This document shows, piece after piece, positions 1-8,457 of a DNA stretch of 64,000 bases (its first letter is position 1; the number at the start of each line of letters is the position of its first letter). The position numbers and the translations under genes were made by a program. The stretch is taken from assembly GCA_029821875.1 (NCBI GenBank), contig JALGXW010000008.1:1-64000 (forward strand), given 5' to 3'. This DNA is from Candidatus Hebobacterum abditum (lineage in GTDB: Bacteria; Armatimonadota; Hebobacteria; Hebobacterales; Hebobacteraceae). Under the pieces are notes generated by a model that was not told the origin of the DNA, did not search any database, and was given only the letters and a program-made list of their open reading frames with translations.

Positions 1-1
1 A

Positions 2-352
2 TGGTGGAGGCGGTGGGAATCGAACCCACGTCCGATGGACAGTCCTCGCAAGACACTACGAGCGTAGCCTGCGTTTAGCTTCGCCCGGCGCAAGCCCACA
101 GGCGGGCCTCTCGCCGGACTAGTTCGTTAGTGTTCTCCCCTCACCCCTACGAACCTCAGGGCTCTGGGCAAGCTAGCGATGTTTGCGCCCAAGCCGACCG
201 TGCTAGCCCGGTCGGGAGGACGTCGTCGCTTATTAAGCGGCGAGTGCCAGCTGTGTATCGTTGGCAGTTATAGGGTTGCGCGTTTTGACGAGATCACGCG
301 ACTCGGCTCGCGTCTTGCGGCTCCCGGCCCATCGTCGAAGCCGTTCGCCCCC
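2..352 (-). ncRNA. ssrA: tmRNA (transfer-messenger RNA, SsrA)
   Basis: tmRNA rescues stalled ribosomes and tags the unfinished protein for proteolysis. On the minus strand the 3' end reads as a tRNA-like T arm (GGGTTCGATTCCC) and an acceptor strand CGCCTCC with an encoded CCA (plus TGG at 2-4). The 5' end at 352 reads GGGGGCG, which pairs with that acceptor strand with one G-U. The conserved element GGCTTCGACG follows the 5' end. The tag frame runs from 265 down to 233: GCC AAC GAT ACA CAG CTG GCA CTC GCC GCT, then TAA TAA. It encodes ANDTQLALAA, which ends in the usual LAA degradation signal. smpB lies about 1 kb away on the same strand. Confidence 0.96.
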
Positions 353-371
353 ATCAACTGCTGGCACTCAT

Positions 372-401
372 ATTGTACCCGATTCCCGCATCGCGGGTCA
401 A
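372..401 (-). promoter_or_regulatory. sigma-70 promoter of ssrA
   Basis: On the minus strand TTGACC (401-396) and TACAAT (377-372) are separated by 18 nt. They lie about 20 nt upstream of the mature 5' end of tmRNA, as expected for a gene whose 5' end is trimmed. Confidence 0.75.
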
Positions 402-499
402 CGAGGATGTCCCTGTGTCGGTGCTCACCTGGGCCACCACAGGAGAGGAGGGGGCGGGCCCCGAACTCAGCTTCATCCCCCTGGGGAGCCAGGAGCGCT

Positions 500-1390
500 G
501 TGAGCGTGCTGCAGACCCACGTCTACAAGATCGCCAGCGGGTGCGAGATTAGGGCCGATGTCCACTCGCCCGCCGGGGGCGCCGAGCGCCGTCCCGGAAT
601 CGTGTGGATCCATGGCGGGGCGCTCATCATGGGCAGCCGGCGCTGGCTGGCGGGTTGGCAGCGCGACCTCTATGTGCGGGCCGGGTTTGTCGTAATCGCC
701 ATCGACTATCGCTTGGCTCCGGAGACGAAGCTTCCGGCCATCATCGAGGACCTGCGCGATGCCTTCGCGTGGGCCCGGACGGAGGGGGCTGACCTGTTGG
801 GTCTCGATCCGTTGCGGCTGGCCGCGGTGGGCCACTCCGCTGGCGGATACCTCACGCTCATGGCCGGGCACTGCATTGACCCCCCACCGAAGGCACTCGC
901 GGCGTTCTACGGCTACGGCGACATCATCGGCTCCTGGTACAGCCGACCCGATCCCTTTTACTGCCGGCAGCCCGCGGTGTCGGCCGAGCAAGCGCGGGCA
1001 TCTGTGGGCGAACGCCCCATATCCGAGGGTGACGCCGAGGAGGGCGAGCGGCGAGATCGGTTCTACCTCTACTGCCGTCAGCGGGGACTGTGGCCGAAGG
1101 AGGTGAGCGGCCACGATCCGCATGCCGAGGCGGAATGGTTCAGCCCATACTGCCCGGTCCAGAACGTCGCGCCAGGACATCCGCCGACGCTCCTGCTCCA
1201 CGGGGACCGCGACACCGACGTGCCCTATGAGCAATCGGAGCTGATGGCGGAGGCGCTGGAGCGGGCCGGTGTCGAGCACGAGTTCGTCGCGGTCCCGGAG
1301 GGGGACCACGGGTTCGACGCGAGGGAGGACGCGGCGGCCAGGGAGGCCATGAATCGGGTGTTGCGGTTCCTCCAAAGGCACGCCGGGTAG
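500..1390 (+). CDS. alpha/beta hydrolase (esterase/lipase, HSL-like)
   Basis: Predicted cytoplasmic carboxylesterase of 296 residues. HGGA at residues 38-41 is the oxyanion-hole motif of the hormone-sensitive-lipase type. GHSAGG at 111-116 carries the nucleophile Ser113. A LLLHGDRDTDVP segment supplies the likely catalytic Asp, and GDHGF places the catalytic His near residue 270. The frame stays open far upstream, but that stretch overlaps the ssrA gene and looks non-coding. GTG at 500 has AGGAG at 491-495 and starts where homology would be expected to begin. The substrate is not predictable. The gene ends 9 bp from convergent smpB. Confidence 0.85.
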   Translation: MSVLQTHVYKIASGCEIRADVHSPAGGAERRPGIVWIHGGALIMGSRRWLAGWQRDLYVRAGFVVIAIDYRLAPETKLPAIIEDLRDAFAWARTEGADLLGLDPLRLAAVGHSAGGYLTLMAGHCIDPPPKALAAFYGYGDIIGSWYSRPDPFYCRQPAVSAEQARASVGERPISEGDAEEGERRDRFYLYCRQRGLWPKEVSGHDPHAEAEWFSPYCPVQNVAPGHPPTLLLHGDRDTDVPYEQSELMAEALERAGVEHEFVAVPEGDHGFDAREDAAAREAMNRVLRFLQRHAG

Positions 1391-1399
1391 CGCGGGGCC

Positions 1400-1864
1400 C
1401 TATCGCCCGCGCTGGCGCTCGGACAAAGCCCGCTCTTCCTCCCGGCGCGCCTCCCGCTCAGCGATGGCTTTGCGCTTGTCGTACTGGCGTTTGCCCCGCG
1501 CCAGTCCGAGTTCCACTTTGGCATAGCCGCGCTGGAGATAGAGGCGCAGCGGGACGATGGTAAGGCCGCGTTCGACCGTCCGCCCGAGCAGTCGGTTGAT
1601 CTCGCGGCGATGGAGGAGGAGCTTGCGCCGCCGCTTGGGGTCGACGTTCTCCCGGCTCCCGGGCTCGTAGGGGCTGATGTGCATGTTGTAGAGCCAGGCC
1701 TCGCCCCCCTCGATGGCGGCGTGAGCCTCTCGGAGAGAGACGTTCCGGGCCCGTACGGACTTGATCTCGGTGCCGGTGAGGGCCAGCCCGGCGTCGTAGG
1801 TCTCCAGGATCTCGTAGTCGTGCCTGGCTCGTCGGTTGACCGAAATGGGTTCCCTATTGGACAT
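1400..1864 (-). CDS. smpB: SsrA-binding protein SmpB
   Basis: 154 residues, normal length for SmpB, which binds the tRNA-like domain of tmRNA and places it in the stalled ribosome's A site. Typical family stretches are NRRARHDYEILETYDAGLAL near the N terminus, the GTEIKSVR segment, LYNMHISPYE and GRTVERGLTIVPLRLY. The basic C-terminal tail (KRQYDKRKAIAEREARREEER) forms the helix that reaches into the mRNA channel. With ssrA nearby, both parts of trans-translation sit within 2 kb. A strong promoter lies directly upstream. Confidence 0.97.
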   Translation of the reverse strand: MSNREPISVNRRARHDYEILETYDAGLALTGTEIKSVRARNVSLREAHAAIEGGEAWLYNMHISPYEPGSRENVDPKRRRKLLLHRREINRLLGRTVERGLTIVPLRLYLQRGYAKVELGLARGKRQYDKRKAIAEREARREEERALSERQRGR

Positions 1865-1886
1865 GCGAGGATGCCTCGGACGGCGG

Positions 1887-1916
1887 ATTATAGGCGAAGG
1901 CGAGCCGTTGGGTCAA
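1887..1916 (-). promoter_or_regulatory. sigma-70 promoter of smpB
   Basis: Minus-strand TTGACC (1916-1911), an 18-nt spacer and a consensus TATAAT (1892-1887) lie 23 nt upstream of the smpB ATG. Confidence 0.75.
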
Positions 1917-2117
1917 GCTCAGATCAATACCCGCGGCAGATTGACGTGACCGGCGCACACGGATGGGCGGCCCTGGGCCGGTCCTGGCCAGACGTGCCAG
2001 ACGCGGAAATGCTTCGCGGAACAGATGCCAACATGGTATAGCTAGTATGGCCATCGGGGGCCCTCTTGGCACGGCCCGTTGGCTCTGACTCTATCTGTTG
2101 GGCGGGGAGGACAACAA

Positions 2118-3218
2118 ATGCGCCGTTCAATATTATCTCGTCCAGTCATCGCCGGGCTGCTGGTGCTGGCGATGATGCTATCGCTAACTGGACTGCTGGG
2201 CGCTGCGGGGACGAGCATCCGCATCACGTCTCCGGTTTCCGGCGCGCATGTCAGCGGCATGGTCAAGGTTCAGGCATCCATCCGAAGCGATATGCGCATA
2301 AGCTACGTGATCTTGGCCGTGGATAACAACCGGCCCCAGTCCAGCAACTCCGCACCGTACTCCTTCCAGATTGACACCCGTGAGTTGACCGACGGCGCCC
2401 ACCGAGTCTTCGTCGAGGCCTATGACAGGTATGGACTTGTCGGGCGATCCTCTATCATCACCCTGTACGTCAAGAACGGGTCTTCACCTGCGAGGCAGGT
2501 GAAGAAGGAGCCGGCGACTCGAGTCGCCTCGCGCCCGAGTGCGCCCGCCGTCAGCACGGCAAAGGCCGAGCCGAAGCCGCCGGCCCGCGCGGTCGCCGCC
2601 AGAGATGTTGCGCCGGCTCGGACGACGGCCAGGCCGGCCGCCTCGAGCGACCAGGCGGCGGCGTCCCCGGTAGTGTCGGGGCGAGGCCCGCTGCCCGCGC
2701 CGACGCAGAGCGTGGCCGAGCCTACTGTTGCGGCCGCGCGGCCCGCCGCGCCGAGCACGCCGGCCCGCAAGAGCGTGGCCAGCCCGCCGATCGGCAGCCG
2801 ACCACCCACACCGCAGATCGCGGCCAGCCGCATGAAGGGGCATACGGTACTGCTCAACGGTCGCGCGGTTAAGTTCGACGTTGCCCCGCGAATCGTGAAA
2901 GGCCGCATGCATGCGCCGTTCCGCTCCATGTTCGAGAGCCAGGGCGCTCAGGTGAGCTGGGATTCGAAGAGCAAGACTGCGCGCTCCGTCAAGGGCGCTC
3001 TGACGGTCGAGGTGCCCATCGGCGAAAGAATGGCGATGGTCAATGGCGCCCCGGTCGACATGGGCGCGAACGCATCCATCCGCAAAGGGCGGACCATCGT
3101 GCCGGTGCGGTTCTTCGGCGCGGCCGTGGGCGCGAACGTGCATTGGGACAGTGCCACTCGCACGGCAATGGTGCAGATGCGTGATCGGCAGATAGCCGAA
3201 CGTCCTGCTCAGGATTAG
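2118..3218 (+). CDS. secreted protein with Ig-like and copper-amine-oxidase-N-like domains
   Basis: 366 residues. A signal peptide covers about residues 1-30 (MRRSILS then a hydrophobic stretch ending LLGAAG). Residues 35-115 look like a bacterial Ig-like domain (SPVSGAHVSGMVKVQA, then DGAHRVFVEAYDRYG). A Pro/Ala-rich linker follows at about 120-235. The last about 110 residues match the copper-amine-oxidase N-terminal-like domain (VLLNGRAVKF, then GRTIVPVRFFGAAVGANVHWD), which in many secreted proteins is a wall- or surface-associated module and not an enzyme. ATG 2118 is preferred over an in-frame ATG at 2079 because GGGGAGG sits 7 nt before it and the signal peptide starts there. The product is exported; its function is unknown. 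Confidence 0.85.
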   Translation: MRRSILSRPVIAGLLVLAMMLSLTGLLGAAGTSIRITSPVSGAHVSGMVKVQASIRSDMRISYVILAVDNNRPQSSNSAPYSFQIDTRELTDGAHRVFVEAYDRYGLVGRSSIITLYVKNGSSPARQVKKEPATRVASRPSAPAVSTAKAEPKPPARAVAARDVAPARTTARPAASSDQAAASPVVSGRGPLPAPTQSVAEPTVAAARPAAPSTPARKSVASPPIGSRPPTPQIAASRMKGHTVLLNGRAVKFDVAPRIVKGRMHAPFRSMFESQGAQVSWDSKSKTARSVKGALTVEVPIGERMAMVNGAPVDMGANASIRKGRTIVPVRFFGAAVGANVHWDSATRTAMVQMRDRQIAERPAQD

Positions 3219-3255
3219 CTGCGGCGAGACAGATCAGAGTTCAAGTTGGATAACG

Positions 3256-3291
3256 AAGGTGTGCCACTTCCCAGAGAGTGGCACACCTTCT
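3256..3291 (+). terminator. hairpin terminator after the secreted-protein gene
   Basis: A perfect 14-bp stem (3256-3269 with 3278-3291) and an 8-nt loop begin 37 nt after the stop at 3218. The 3' flank is pyrimidine-rich but lacks a true T run, so termination may be partial or Rho-assisted. Confidence 0.6.
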
Positions 3292-3357
3292 GCCTTAGGG
3301 GAGGGAACAGGCGGGCGCCGGAGAAGCATCTGCGACGTTCTGCGCAGAGCAAGGCAA

Positions 3358-3870
3358 ATGTCAGACAAGCTCACTTGCTTCTACCACCCGAACCGCGAGA
3401 CCAGAGTTAGCTGCGGCCGCTGCGACCGGCCGCTCTGCCCGGATTGCGTCCGGCACGGGGCGACCGGTGTGCGCTGCAAGGAATGCATCACTCTCTCCCC
3501 GGCCGAGCGCGGCTTGGCGAGCCGGGAGCAGATCCGCAATGCTCTGGCGGCGGCGCTCGGCGCCGCGGCCGTCGGCGGCCTCGTGTTCGGCTTAGTGGAC
3601 TGGGTGAACGTGGTTACGGGCCTGGCGCTGGGATTCGGGGTGGGCTTGGCTGCATTCCACGCCTCCGGGCGCCATCGGGATGTCAGCATCCGGGCACTCG
3701 CGGGGGGCAGCGCACTGGTGGGCCTGCTGCTGGCGGCCGTCGTGAGCTCCATCGGAATGGCCGGGGCCGGTGGCCAGCTGGGGCACGTCTTGGTCAACAT
3801 CTCCTTCGCCCAGTTCCTCGGGCCGTCTCTGGCGGCCATCGTCGGCGCCATGGTACGCTTCCACTTCTGA
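3358..3870 (+). CDS. B-box zinc-finger membrane protein
   Basis: 170 residues. The N terminus has a cysteine/histidine-rich B-box-type zinc finger (CFYHPNRET, then CGRCDRPLCPDC, then GVRCKEC, about residues 6-45). It is followed by a short charged segment and about four hydrophobic helices (residues 60-170). This arrangement is common in bacterial membrane proteins annotated as B-box or rhomboid-associated zinc fingers. I see no rhomboid catalytic GxSG motif, so protease activity is not claimed. ATG 3358 is chosen because the zinc finger starts immediately after it; the open upstream stretch runs through the terminator hairpin. rsmI follows 10 nt later. Confidence 0.75.
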   Translation: MSDKLTCFYHPNRETRVSCGRCDRPLCPDCVRHGATGVRCKECITLSPAERGLASREQIRNALAAALGAAAVGGLVFGLVDWVNVVTGLALGFGVGLAAFHASGRHRDVSIRALAGGSALVGLLLAAVVSSIGMAGAGGQLGHVLVNISFAQFLGPSLAAIVGAMVRFHF

Positions 3871-3880
3871 GGGTCGGGAT

Positions 3881-4726
3881 ATGTCAGCGAAGCCTGGCAC
3901 TCTCTATGTCGTCGGGACACCGATCGGCAACCTCGAGGACATCACACTGCGCGCTCTCCGCGTGCTCCAGGATGTCGACGTGATAGCGGCCGAGGACACG
4001 CGCCTCACGCGCAAGCTCGCGGCACGCCACGGCATCGGCACCCGCCTGCTCAGCTATCACCAGCACAGCGGCGAGAGGCGGGGGAAGAAGATCGTCGACA
4101 TGCTGCGCCGCGGAAAGAGCGTCGCGCTGGTGTCGGACGCGGGCATGCCCGGCTTCAGCGACCCCGGCGCGGAGCTCGTGAGGGCATGCGCGGAGGCCGG
4201 CATGCCCGTGATGGTCGTGCCGGGACCGACGGCATCCTCGGCCGCGCTCGCCATATCCGGCCTGTTGTCGCGGGAGTTCACGTTCCTCGGGTTCCTGCCG
4301 GCGCGAAGGGGCGAGCGACGGAAGGCCCTCGAACGGGTGGCGAGCCAGCAGGGCGCGCTCGTCTTCTACGAGGCCCCGCATCGACTGGTGGCCTCTCTGG
4401 AGGACATGCTGGCCGTTCTCGGCGACCGCGAGGCAGTGTGTGCGCGGGAGCTCACGAAGCGCTTCGAGGAGATGGCGCGGGGAAAGCTGTCCGAACTGCG
4501 AGCGCGCTTCTCGGAGGGCAAGGCGAGAGGGGAGTTCACGATTGTCGTGGCTGGCGCTGGCCGGCCGGAGGAGGCGGACCTGCGAGCGGCGCGCCGAGAG
4601 GTGAAGGAGCTGGTGGAGGCAGGACTGTCTCGAAGCAAGGCGGCCGCGCACGTCGCCCGGAGAACCGGCCTGCCTCGCAGTCGCCTCTACCAGGCCGGCA
4701 AGAAGGCGGAGGAGGGTCGAGGGTGA
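3881..4726 (+). CDS. rsmI: 16S rRNA (cytidine1402-2'-O)-methyltransferase
   Basis: 281 residues. RsmI uses S-adenosylmethionine to 2'-O-methylate C1402 in the decoding centre of 16S rRNA. Family hallmarks are TLYVVGTPIGNLEDITLRAL at the N terminus, AEDTR, the SDAGMPGFSDPG loop, VVPGPTASSAALAISGL and YEAPHRL. The C-terminal helical region (SRSKAAAHVARRTGLPRSRLY) resembles the HTH-like tail of RsmI. The ATG at 3881 fits the conserved start. The stop overlaps the GTG of the next gene (GTGA at 4723-4726), implying translational coupling. Confidence 0.96.
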   Translation: MSAKPGTLYVVGTPIGNLEDITLRALRVLQDVDVIAAEDTRLTRKLAARHGIGTRLLSYHQHSGERRGKKIVDMLRRGKSVALVSDAGMPGFSDPGAELVRACAEAGMPVMVVPGPTASSAALAISGLLSREFTFLGFLPARRGERRKALERVASQQGALVFYEAPHRLVASLEDMLAVLGDREAVCARELTKRFEEMARGKLSELRARFSEGKARGEFTIVVAGAGRPEEADLRAARREVKELVEAGLSRSKAAAHVARRTGLPRSRLYQAGKKAEEGRG

Positions 4727-5508
4727 GCGGCGACCGGAAGCGCGGAAATCAGCTCGACGGGAAGACGTGGACCCGCTACTCCATCAGCGTCTGGAGCGAC
4801 ATCCGGAAGTCCAAGGAGGAGCTGGCGCTGAAGCATCCGGCGCTCTTTCCGGCCCAGCTCGTCGAGCGGATCATCGAGTGCTTCCTTCCGCCGGAGGGCC
4901 GGGTCGTGCTCGACCCCTTCTGCGGGATGGGTTCGACCGTCCTGGCCGCCAAGACGCTCGGGCACATCGGCATCGGCCTGGACATCAACTCGGAGTACCT
5001 CGAGATTGCGAAGCAGCGGCTCGGTTCAGACTCGAACAGCTGTCAGCTCGTCCAAGCCGACGCGGGCGACCTGCTGTCTCACGTTGAGCCCGGCTCGGTC
5101 GATCTCGTCGTGACTTCGCCTCCCTACTGGGACGTGTTGACCCGACGGCGCACCGCGGACCGAAAGGCGGTTCGGAACTACGGGGATCGGCCGTCAGACC
5201 TCGGTCGAATGGGGGACTATCGGGAGTTTCTGGCCGCGCTGGGAGAAGTCTTCGGGAAGGTGCTGGTGGCGATGCGGCCGGGGGCATACTGCGTGGTGGT
5301 GGTGATGGACCTCCGCAAGCGGAGCGAGTTCTTCCCGTTCCACTCCGACCTGGCGGCGGAGCTGCAGGCGGCCGGCTTCATCTGGGACGACACCATCGTG
5401 TGGGATCGGCGGCAGGAGTACAACAACTTCCGGCCGCTCGGGTATCCCTCGGTGTTCCGGGTCAACAAGGCCCACGAGTACGTGCTGATCTTCCAGAAGC
5501 CGCGGTAA
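4723..5508 (+). CDS. orphan DNA methyltransferase (N4-cytosine/N6-adenine type)
   Basis: 261 residues. DPFCGMGST at 64-72 is the SAM-binding motif I (FxGxG type) and TSPPYW at 131-136 is catalytic motif IV. The TSPPY form is typical of N4-cytosine methyltransferases, although adenine methylation cannot be excluded. Motif X-like sequence and motif I precede motif IV, with no long target-recognition domain between them. No restriction endonuclease or specificity subunit is nearby, so this is probably a solitary methyltransferase acting in regulation or replication. The GTG start overlaps the rsmI stop by 4 nt. The gene ends 18 bp from convergent lptF/G. Confidence 0.88.
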   Translation: MSGDRKRGNQLDGKTWTRYSISVWSDIRKSKEELALKHPALFPAQLVERIIECFLPPEGRVVLDPFCGMGSTVLAAKTLGHIGIGLDINSEYLEIAKQRLGSDSNSCQLVQADAGDLLSHVEPGSVDLVVTSPPYWDVLTRRRTADRKAVRNYGDRPSDLGRMGDYREFLAALGEVFGKVLVAMRPGAYCVVVVMDLRKRSEFFPFHSDLAAELQAAGFIWDDTIVWDRRQEYNNFRPLGYPSVFRVNKAHEYVLIFQKPR

Positions 5509-5526
5509 TCGGACCGGCTTCGCGTC

Positions 5527-6606
5527 TTACTTCCGCACGCCGAGGATGAGGCCAATCCCGACAGACGCTCCCACCGCGTTCGGCAGCCAGGCGGCCCACA
5601 GCGGGGAGAGGTGTCCCTGTTGCGCGACGGCCGAGAGGTAGTGCCACACGACGTAGTAGCCGAAGCCTATCATGATCGCTATCCCCATCCCGATGGAGGA
5701 GCTTCCCCGGTGTGAGCGTATGCCCAACGGCGGCGCGATCAGCGAGAACACGAGGCAGGCGAACGGAATCGAGAGCTTGTGGTAGAGGGTGAGCTCGAGC
5801 TCGGTCGCCTTCCGGCCCTGCTGGGTGAGTCGGCGGACGTGCTCCTGCAGCTCTCGATAGGTCATCTCCTCGGGCTTTCGCGCGCTGCGGGCGATCATCT
5901 CGGGGCTGGTGGAGAACTTGCTGGTCATGCGCGGGAAGACTATGCTGGCCGGGCGCTCTGGGTCGAGCAGGTAGTGCACACCATCGAGCATCTCCCAGCT
6001 CGTGCCCCGCCAGCGCCCTCTCTCCGCGCGGGTGAGCATCGCCTCCCTCCCCTCCTCGAACCAGATGATGACGGGTCGGATCATCTCGCCGGTCGCGATG
6101 TCGAGCTTCTCGGCGTAGACGAGCCGGGAGACCCCCTCGCCGTAGGAATCGGAGTAGAACACGTGCTCCTGAGCGGCCGTGCTGCCTCCCGCGGCGGCCG
6201 CGCGGATGATGTCCTCGGCGCGCCGGTTCGCGGCCGGCACGACGAATTCGTTGAGGGCAACGGTGACGAGGGAGACCAGCAGCCCAGCGGCCACCAGCGG
6301 CACCACGAGGCGGCGGAAGCTGATGCCGCCCGCGTACATGGCGACCAGCTCGCTGTCTCCGCTGAGTCGTCCGAAGGAGACGAGGATGGCGACGAGGGTG
6401 GCGAGCGGGAAGGTGTAGACCATGAAGGCGGGCAGCCACAGCAGGAAGAGGTAGCCAGCCGTCCAGAGGCTGATCCCCAGTTCGTTGACGAGTTTCATGA
6501 GCTCGATAAGGATTTGGGCGGAGACGAATAGGAGCACGAAGGCAAGCACCCCGAAGACGAAGGGCCCGGCCATCTCGCGCAGCAGGTATCGGTCGATGGT
6601 CTTCAT
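5527..6606 (-). CDS. LptF/LptG family LPS export permease (YjgP/YjgQ)
   Basis: 359 residues. The family forms the membrane part of the LptB2FG transporter that extracts lipopolysaccharide from the inner membrane. Three N-terminal helices (starting [19 protein letters not shown]), a periplasmic beta-jellyroll-like middle (about 130-260) and three C-terminal helices match the family. The ATG at 6606 overlaps the lptB stop (ATGA), so the pair is coupled; the frame stays open further upstream but there it shadows lptB. Only one permease gene is present here. Either it forms a homodimer or the partner is encoded elsewhere. F or G cannot be decided from sequence alone. Confidence 0.92.
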   Translation of the reverse strand: MKTIDRYLLREMAGPFVFGVLAFVLLFVSAQILIELMKLVNELGISLWTAGYLFLLWLPAFMVYTFPLATLVAILVSFGRLSGDSELVAMYAGGISFRRLVVPLVAAGLLVSLVTVALNEFVVPAANRRAEDIIRAAAAGGSTAAQEHVFYSDSYGEGVSRLVYAEKLDIATGEMIRPVIIWFEEGREAMLTRAERGRWRGTSWEMLDGVHYLLDPERPASIVFPRMTSKFSTSPEMIARSARKPEEMTYRELQEHVRRLTQQGRKATELELTLYHKLSIPFACLVFSLIAPPLGIRSHRGSSSIGMGIAIMIGFGYYVVWHYLSAVAQQGHLSPLWAAWLPNAVGASVGIGLILGVRK

Positions 6607-7325
6607 GTCATCTGGAACCGGTCGCCGAGATAGAAGCGGCGAGCGACGGGGTCCTCCACCAGCTCCTCCGAGGTGCCGGAGGTGAGGATCTTGCCTTCGT
6701 GGATGATGTAGCTCCGATCGGTGATGCGCAGCGTCTCCCGTACATTGTGATCGGTGATGATCATGCCCATGTCGCGTGAGCGCAAGTGAACGATGATATC
6801 CTGAAGCTCGGCCACCGCGATGGGGTCGACGCCGGTGAAGGGCTCGTCCAGCAGCAGGTACTTGGGGTCGGTGACCAGGGCCCGGGCGATCTCGGTGCGC
6901 CGCCGCTCGCCGCCGGACACCACTCCCGCCGGTGACTGGCGAACCGTTCCCAGGTGGAATTCCTCGATGAGCTGCTCCAGGCGCTGGCGGCGGTCGTCGG
7001 GGCTCAGCGGCATCCACTCCAGAATCGCCTGGATGTTCGCCTCCACCGAGAGATGTCGGAAGACGCTGTTCTCCTGGGGGAGGTAGCCGATCCCTCGGCG
7101 CGCTCGGTGGTGCATCCACATGCGGGTGATGTTCGCGTCATCGAGCAGGACCTTGCCCCCATCGGCGCCGACGAGACCCACCATCATGTAGAAGGTGGTC
7201 GTCTTTCCCGCGCCGTTGGGGCCAAGCAGGCCGACCGTCTCTCCGGGGCTGACGGTGACGTCTACGCCATTGACGACAGCGCGGCGCCCATAGCGCTTGA
7301 CGAGTCCCTGCGCGGTGAGGCTCAT
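6603..7325 (-). CDS. lptB: LPS export ABC transporter ATP-binding protein LptB
   Basis: 240 residues, the usual LptB length. Walker A is GPNGAGKT at 35-42, the ABC signature is VSGGERRR and Walker B is LLLDEP followed by FTGVDPIAV, a pattern diagnostic of LptB (YhbG). It powers LPS extraction with the LptF/G permease encoded immediately downstream. The start overlaps the lptA-like stop (ATGA, 7322-7325) and the stop overlaps the permease ATG. Confidence 0.96.
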   Translation of the reverse strand: MSLTAQGLVKRYGRRAVVNGVDVTVSPGETVGLLGPNGAGKTTTFYMMVGLVGADGGKVLLDDANITRMWMHHRARRGIGYLPQENSVFRHLSVEANIQAILEWMPLSPDDRRQRLEQLIEEFHLGTVRQSPAGVVSGGERRRTEIARALVTDPKYLLLDEPFTGVDPIAVAELQDIIVHLRSRDMGMIITDHNVRETLRITDRSYIIHEGKILTSGTSEELVEDPVARRFYLGDRFQMT

Positions 7326-7915
7326 CCCTCGTCGGCCTTCTCCGCCTCTGGCTGGGCCGGGGATTCGCCTCTGGTCTCAGCCGGTGGCTGGGGTTCCTGC
7401 CATTCCATGCGCACAGGTGTGTCGCCCCGCTCGAAGCGGAAGCACTCGGTCTTCACGTCGTAGGTCAATCTCTCCGCCGCGACGGAGACAACACGTCCGG
7501 TGGCTCTGTTCTTCGCCCGGAACGTAACCGAACCGCTGAGAATGCCCTGCTGCGTCTTCCTATCGTACTCGGCCGAATCGGCCCGGCCGTCCACGTCCCA
7601 CTCGGTCTCATCTGCGCTCCGATAGCGCCCTTCGATGCGGACGTTGCCGGCGGCCTCGACTCGCTCGAAATCGCCGCTGTCAGCGGTGGGCCACAGCTTG
7701 AAGGTGTCGCAGGTCATGACGAACCCGGATGCCCTCACCGTAACGGGGCCCTCCCACTCCCAAGGCCCCCGCTCCCGAACGTTCCCCTGGAAGGACTGTC
7801 CTTCGATGGTGAGGTCGCCGAAGGTCATTCGCGTCGGCTGTCCGGCCGCGGTCGGGGCGGCAGAGGCTGCGGCAAGCAGAGCGATCGCCAGACACCCGAG
7901 CGTCGTTCTTCTCAT
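7322..7915 (-). CDS. lptA: LptA/OstA-like periplasmic LPS transport protein
   Basis: 197 residues with a signal peptide ([20 protein letters not shown]). The body has short beta-strand repeats typical of the LptA/OstA jellyroll ([47 protein letters not shown]), in which a transported lipid slides along a beta-groove bridging the two membranes. It lies between lptC-like and lptB genes with overlapping ends, which supports the assignment. The C-terminal 25 residues are an acidic, Pro/Glu-rich tail with no family match that I recognise. Confidence 0.82.
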   Translation of the reverse strand: MRRTTLGCLAIALLAAASAAPTAAGQPTRMTFGDLTIEGQSFQGNVRERGPWEWEGPVTVRASGFVMTCDTFKLWPTADSGDFERVEAAGNVRIEGRYRSADETEWDVDGRADSAEYDRKTQQGILSGSVTFRAKNRATGRVVSVAAERLTYDVKTECFRFERGDTPVRMEWQEPQPPAETRGESPAQPEAEKADEG

Positions 7916-7977
7916 GGCTCCATGCCCTCGTCAGTTCGTGGGGATTCCGGCGCGACGTATGGCCTACTGGTGAAAGG

Positions 7978-8457
7978 CTATTTCGTCTGGCCGGTGGCCA
8001 CTACCTCCCCGGTGTCGAGGTCCCACTCCACGCGGGGCGCCTCCATCCGCCAGCCGCCCTCCGAGGCGACCACCACGTCGCCTTCGAAGACGGCGCGGAG
8101 CGATTCCTCGTCGACCCGGGCGCGGTCGGCGGTCATCTGGACCGGGGCCTTGCCCACCTCCTCGTACACGGCTCGGGCAGGCTCCAGCGTGTACGGCCCG
8201 TGTATGCTCTCGGCTTCGATCCTGTCGGCTTCCGCCCGGAAAGTCCATCGCCCCTTGGGATCGGCCATCCTGATCGTGGAGCCGAGTATCTCATGAGAGG
8301 CCACCGGCTCGGCCTCCCGCGGCTCCTCGTCTGCCGGCTCCTCCGCAGGTTGCGGCTGCTCGGGGACGGCGGGCGACGGCCCCCCGCCACATCCCGCCAG
8401 GCCGAGCAAGCCCGACACGCCGAGGAGCAAGAGCACGGTTGTCAGTGATCGTCTCAT
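7978..8457 (-). CDS. LptC-like lipoprotein
   Basis: 159 residues. A lipoprotein signal ends in LLGLAGC (lipobox), followed by a Pro/Glu-rich linker to about residue 55. The remaining about 100 residues resemble the LptC/OstA beta-jellyroll (RWTFRAEADRIEAES, then YEEVGKAPVQMTADRARVDEE, then AVFEGDVVVAS). Classical LptC is anchored by a single helix; a lipoprotein version is a variation seen outside Proteobacteria. The ATG at 8457 overlaps the upstream glycosyltransferase stop (ATGA). Its place between glycosyltransferases and lptA points to a role in moving LPS to LptA. Confidence 0.75.
   Translation of the reverse strand: MRRSLTTVLLLLGVSGLLGLAGCGGGPSPAVPEQPQPAEEPADEEPREAEPVASHEILGSTIRMADPKGRWTFRAEADRIEAESIHGPYTLEPARAVYEEVGKAPVQMTADRARVDEESLRAVFEGDVVVASEGGWRMEAPRVEWDLDTGEVVATGQTK

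Noticed and set aside
179-499. N-terminal extension of the esterase frame
   Set aside because: It overlaps the ssrA gene, has no family similarity, and a good ribosome-binding site precedes GTG 500.
473-1381. Long minus-strand frame over the esterase gene
   Set aside because: An antisense shadow from high GC; no motif, and the plus-strand product has clear catalytic motifs.
2019-2046. Fifth ECF promoter before the gene at 2118
   Set aside because: GAACAG is present but the element 17 nt later reads CTAGT, not TCTAA.
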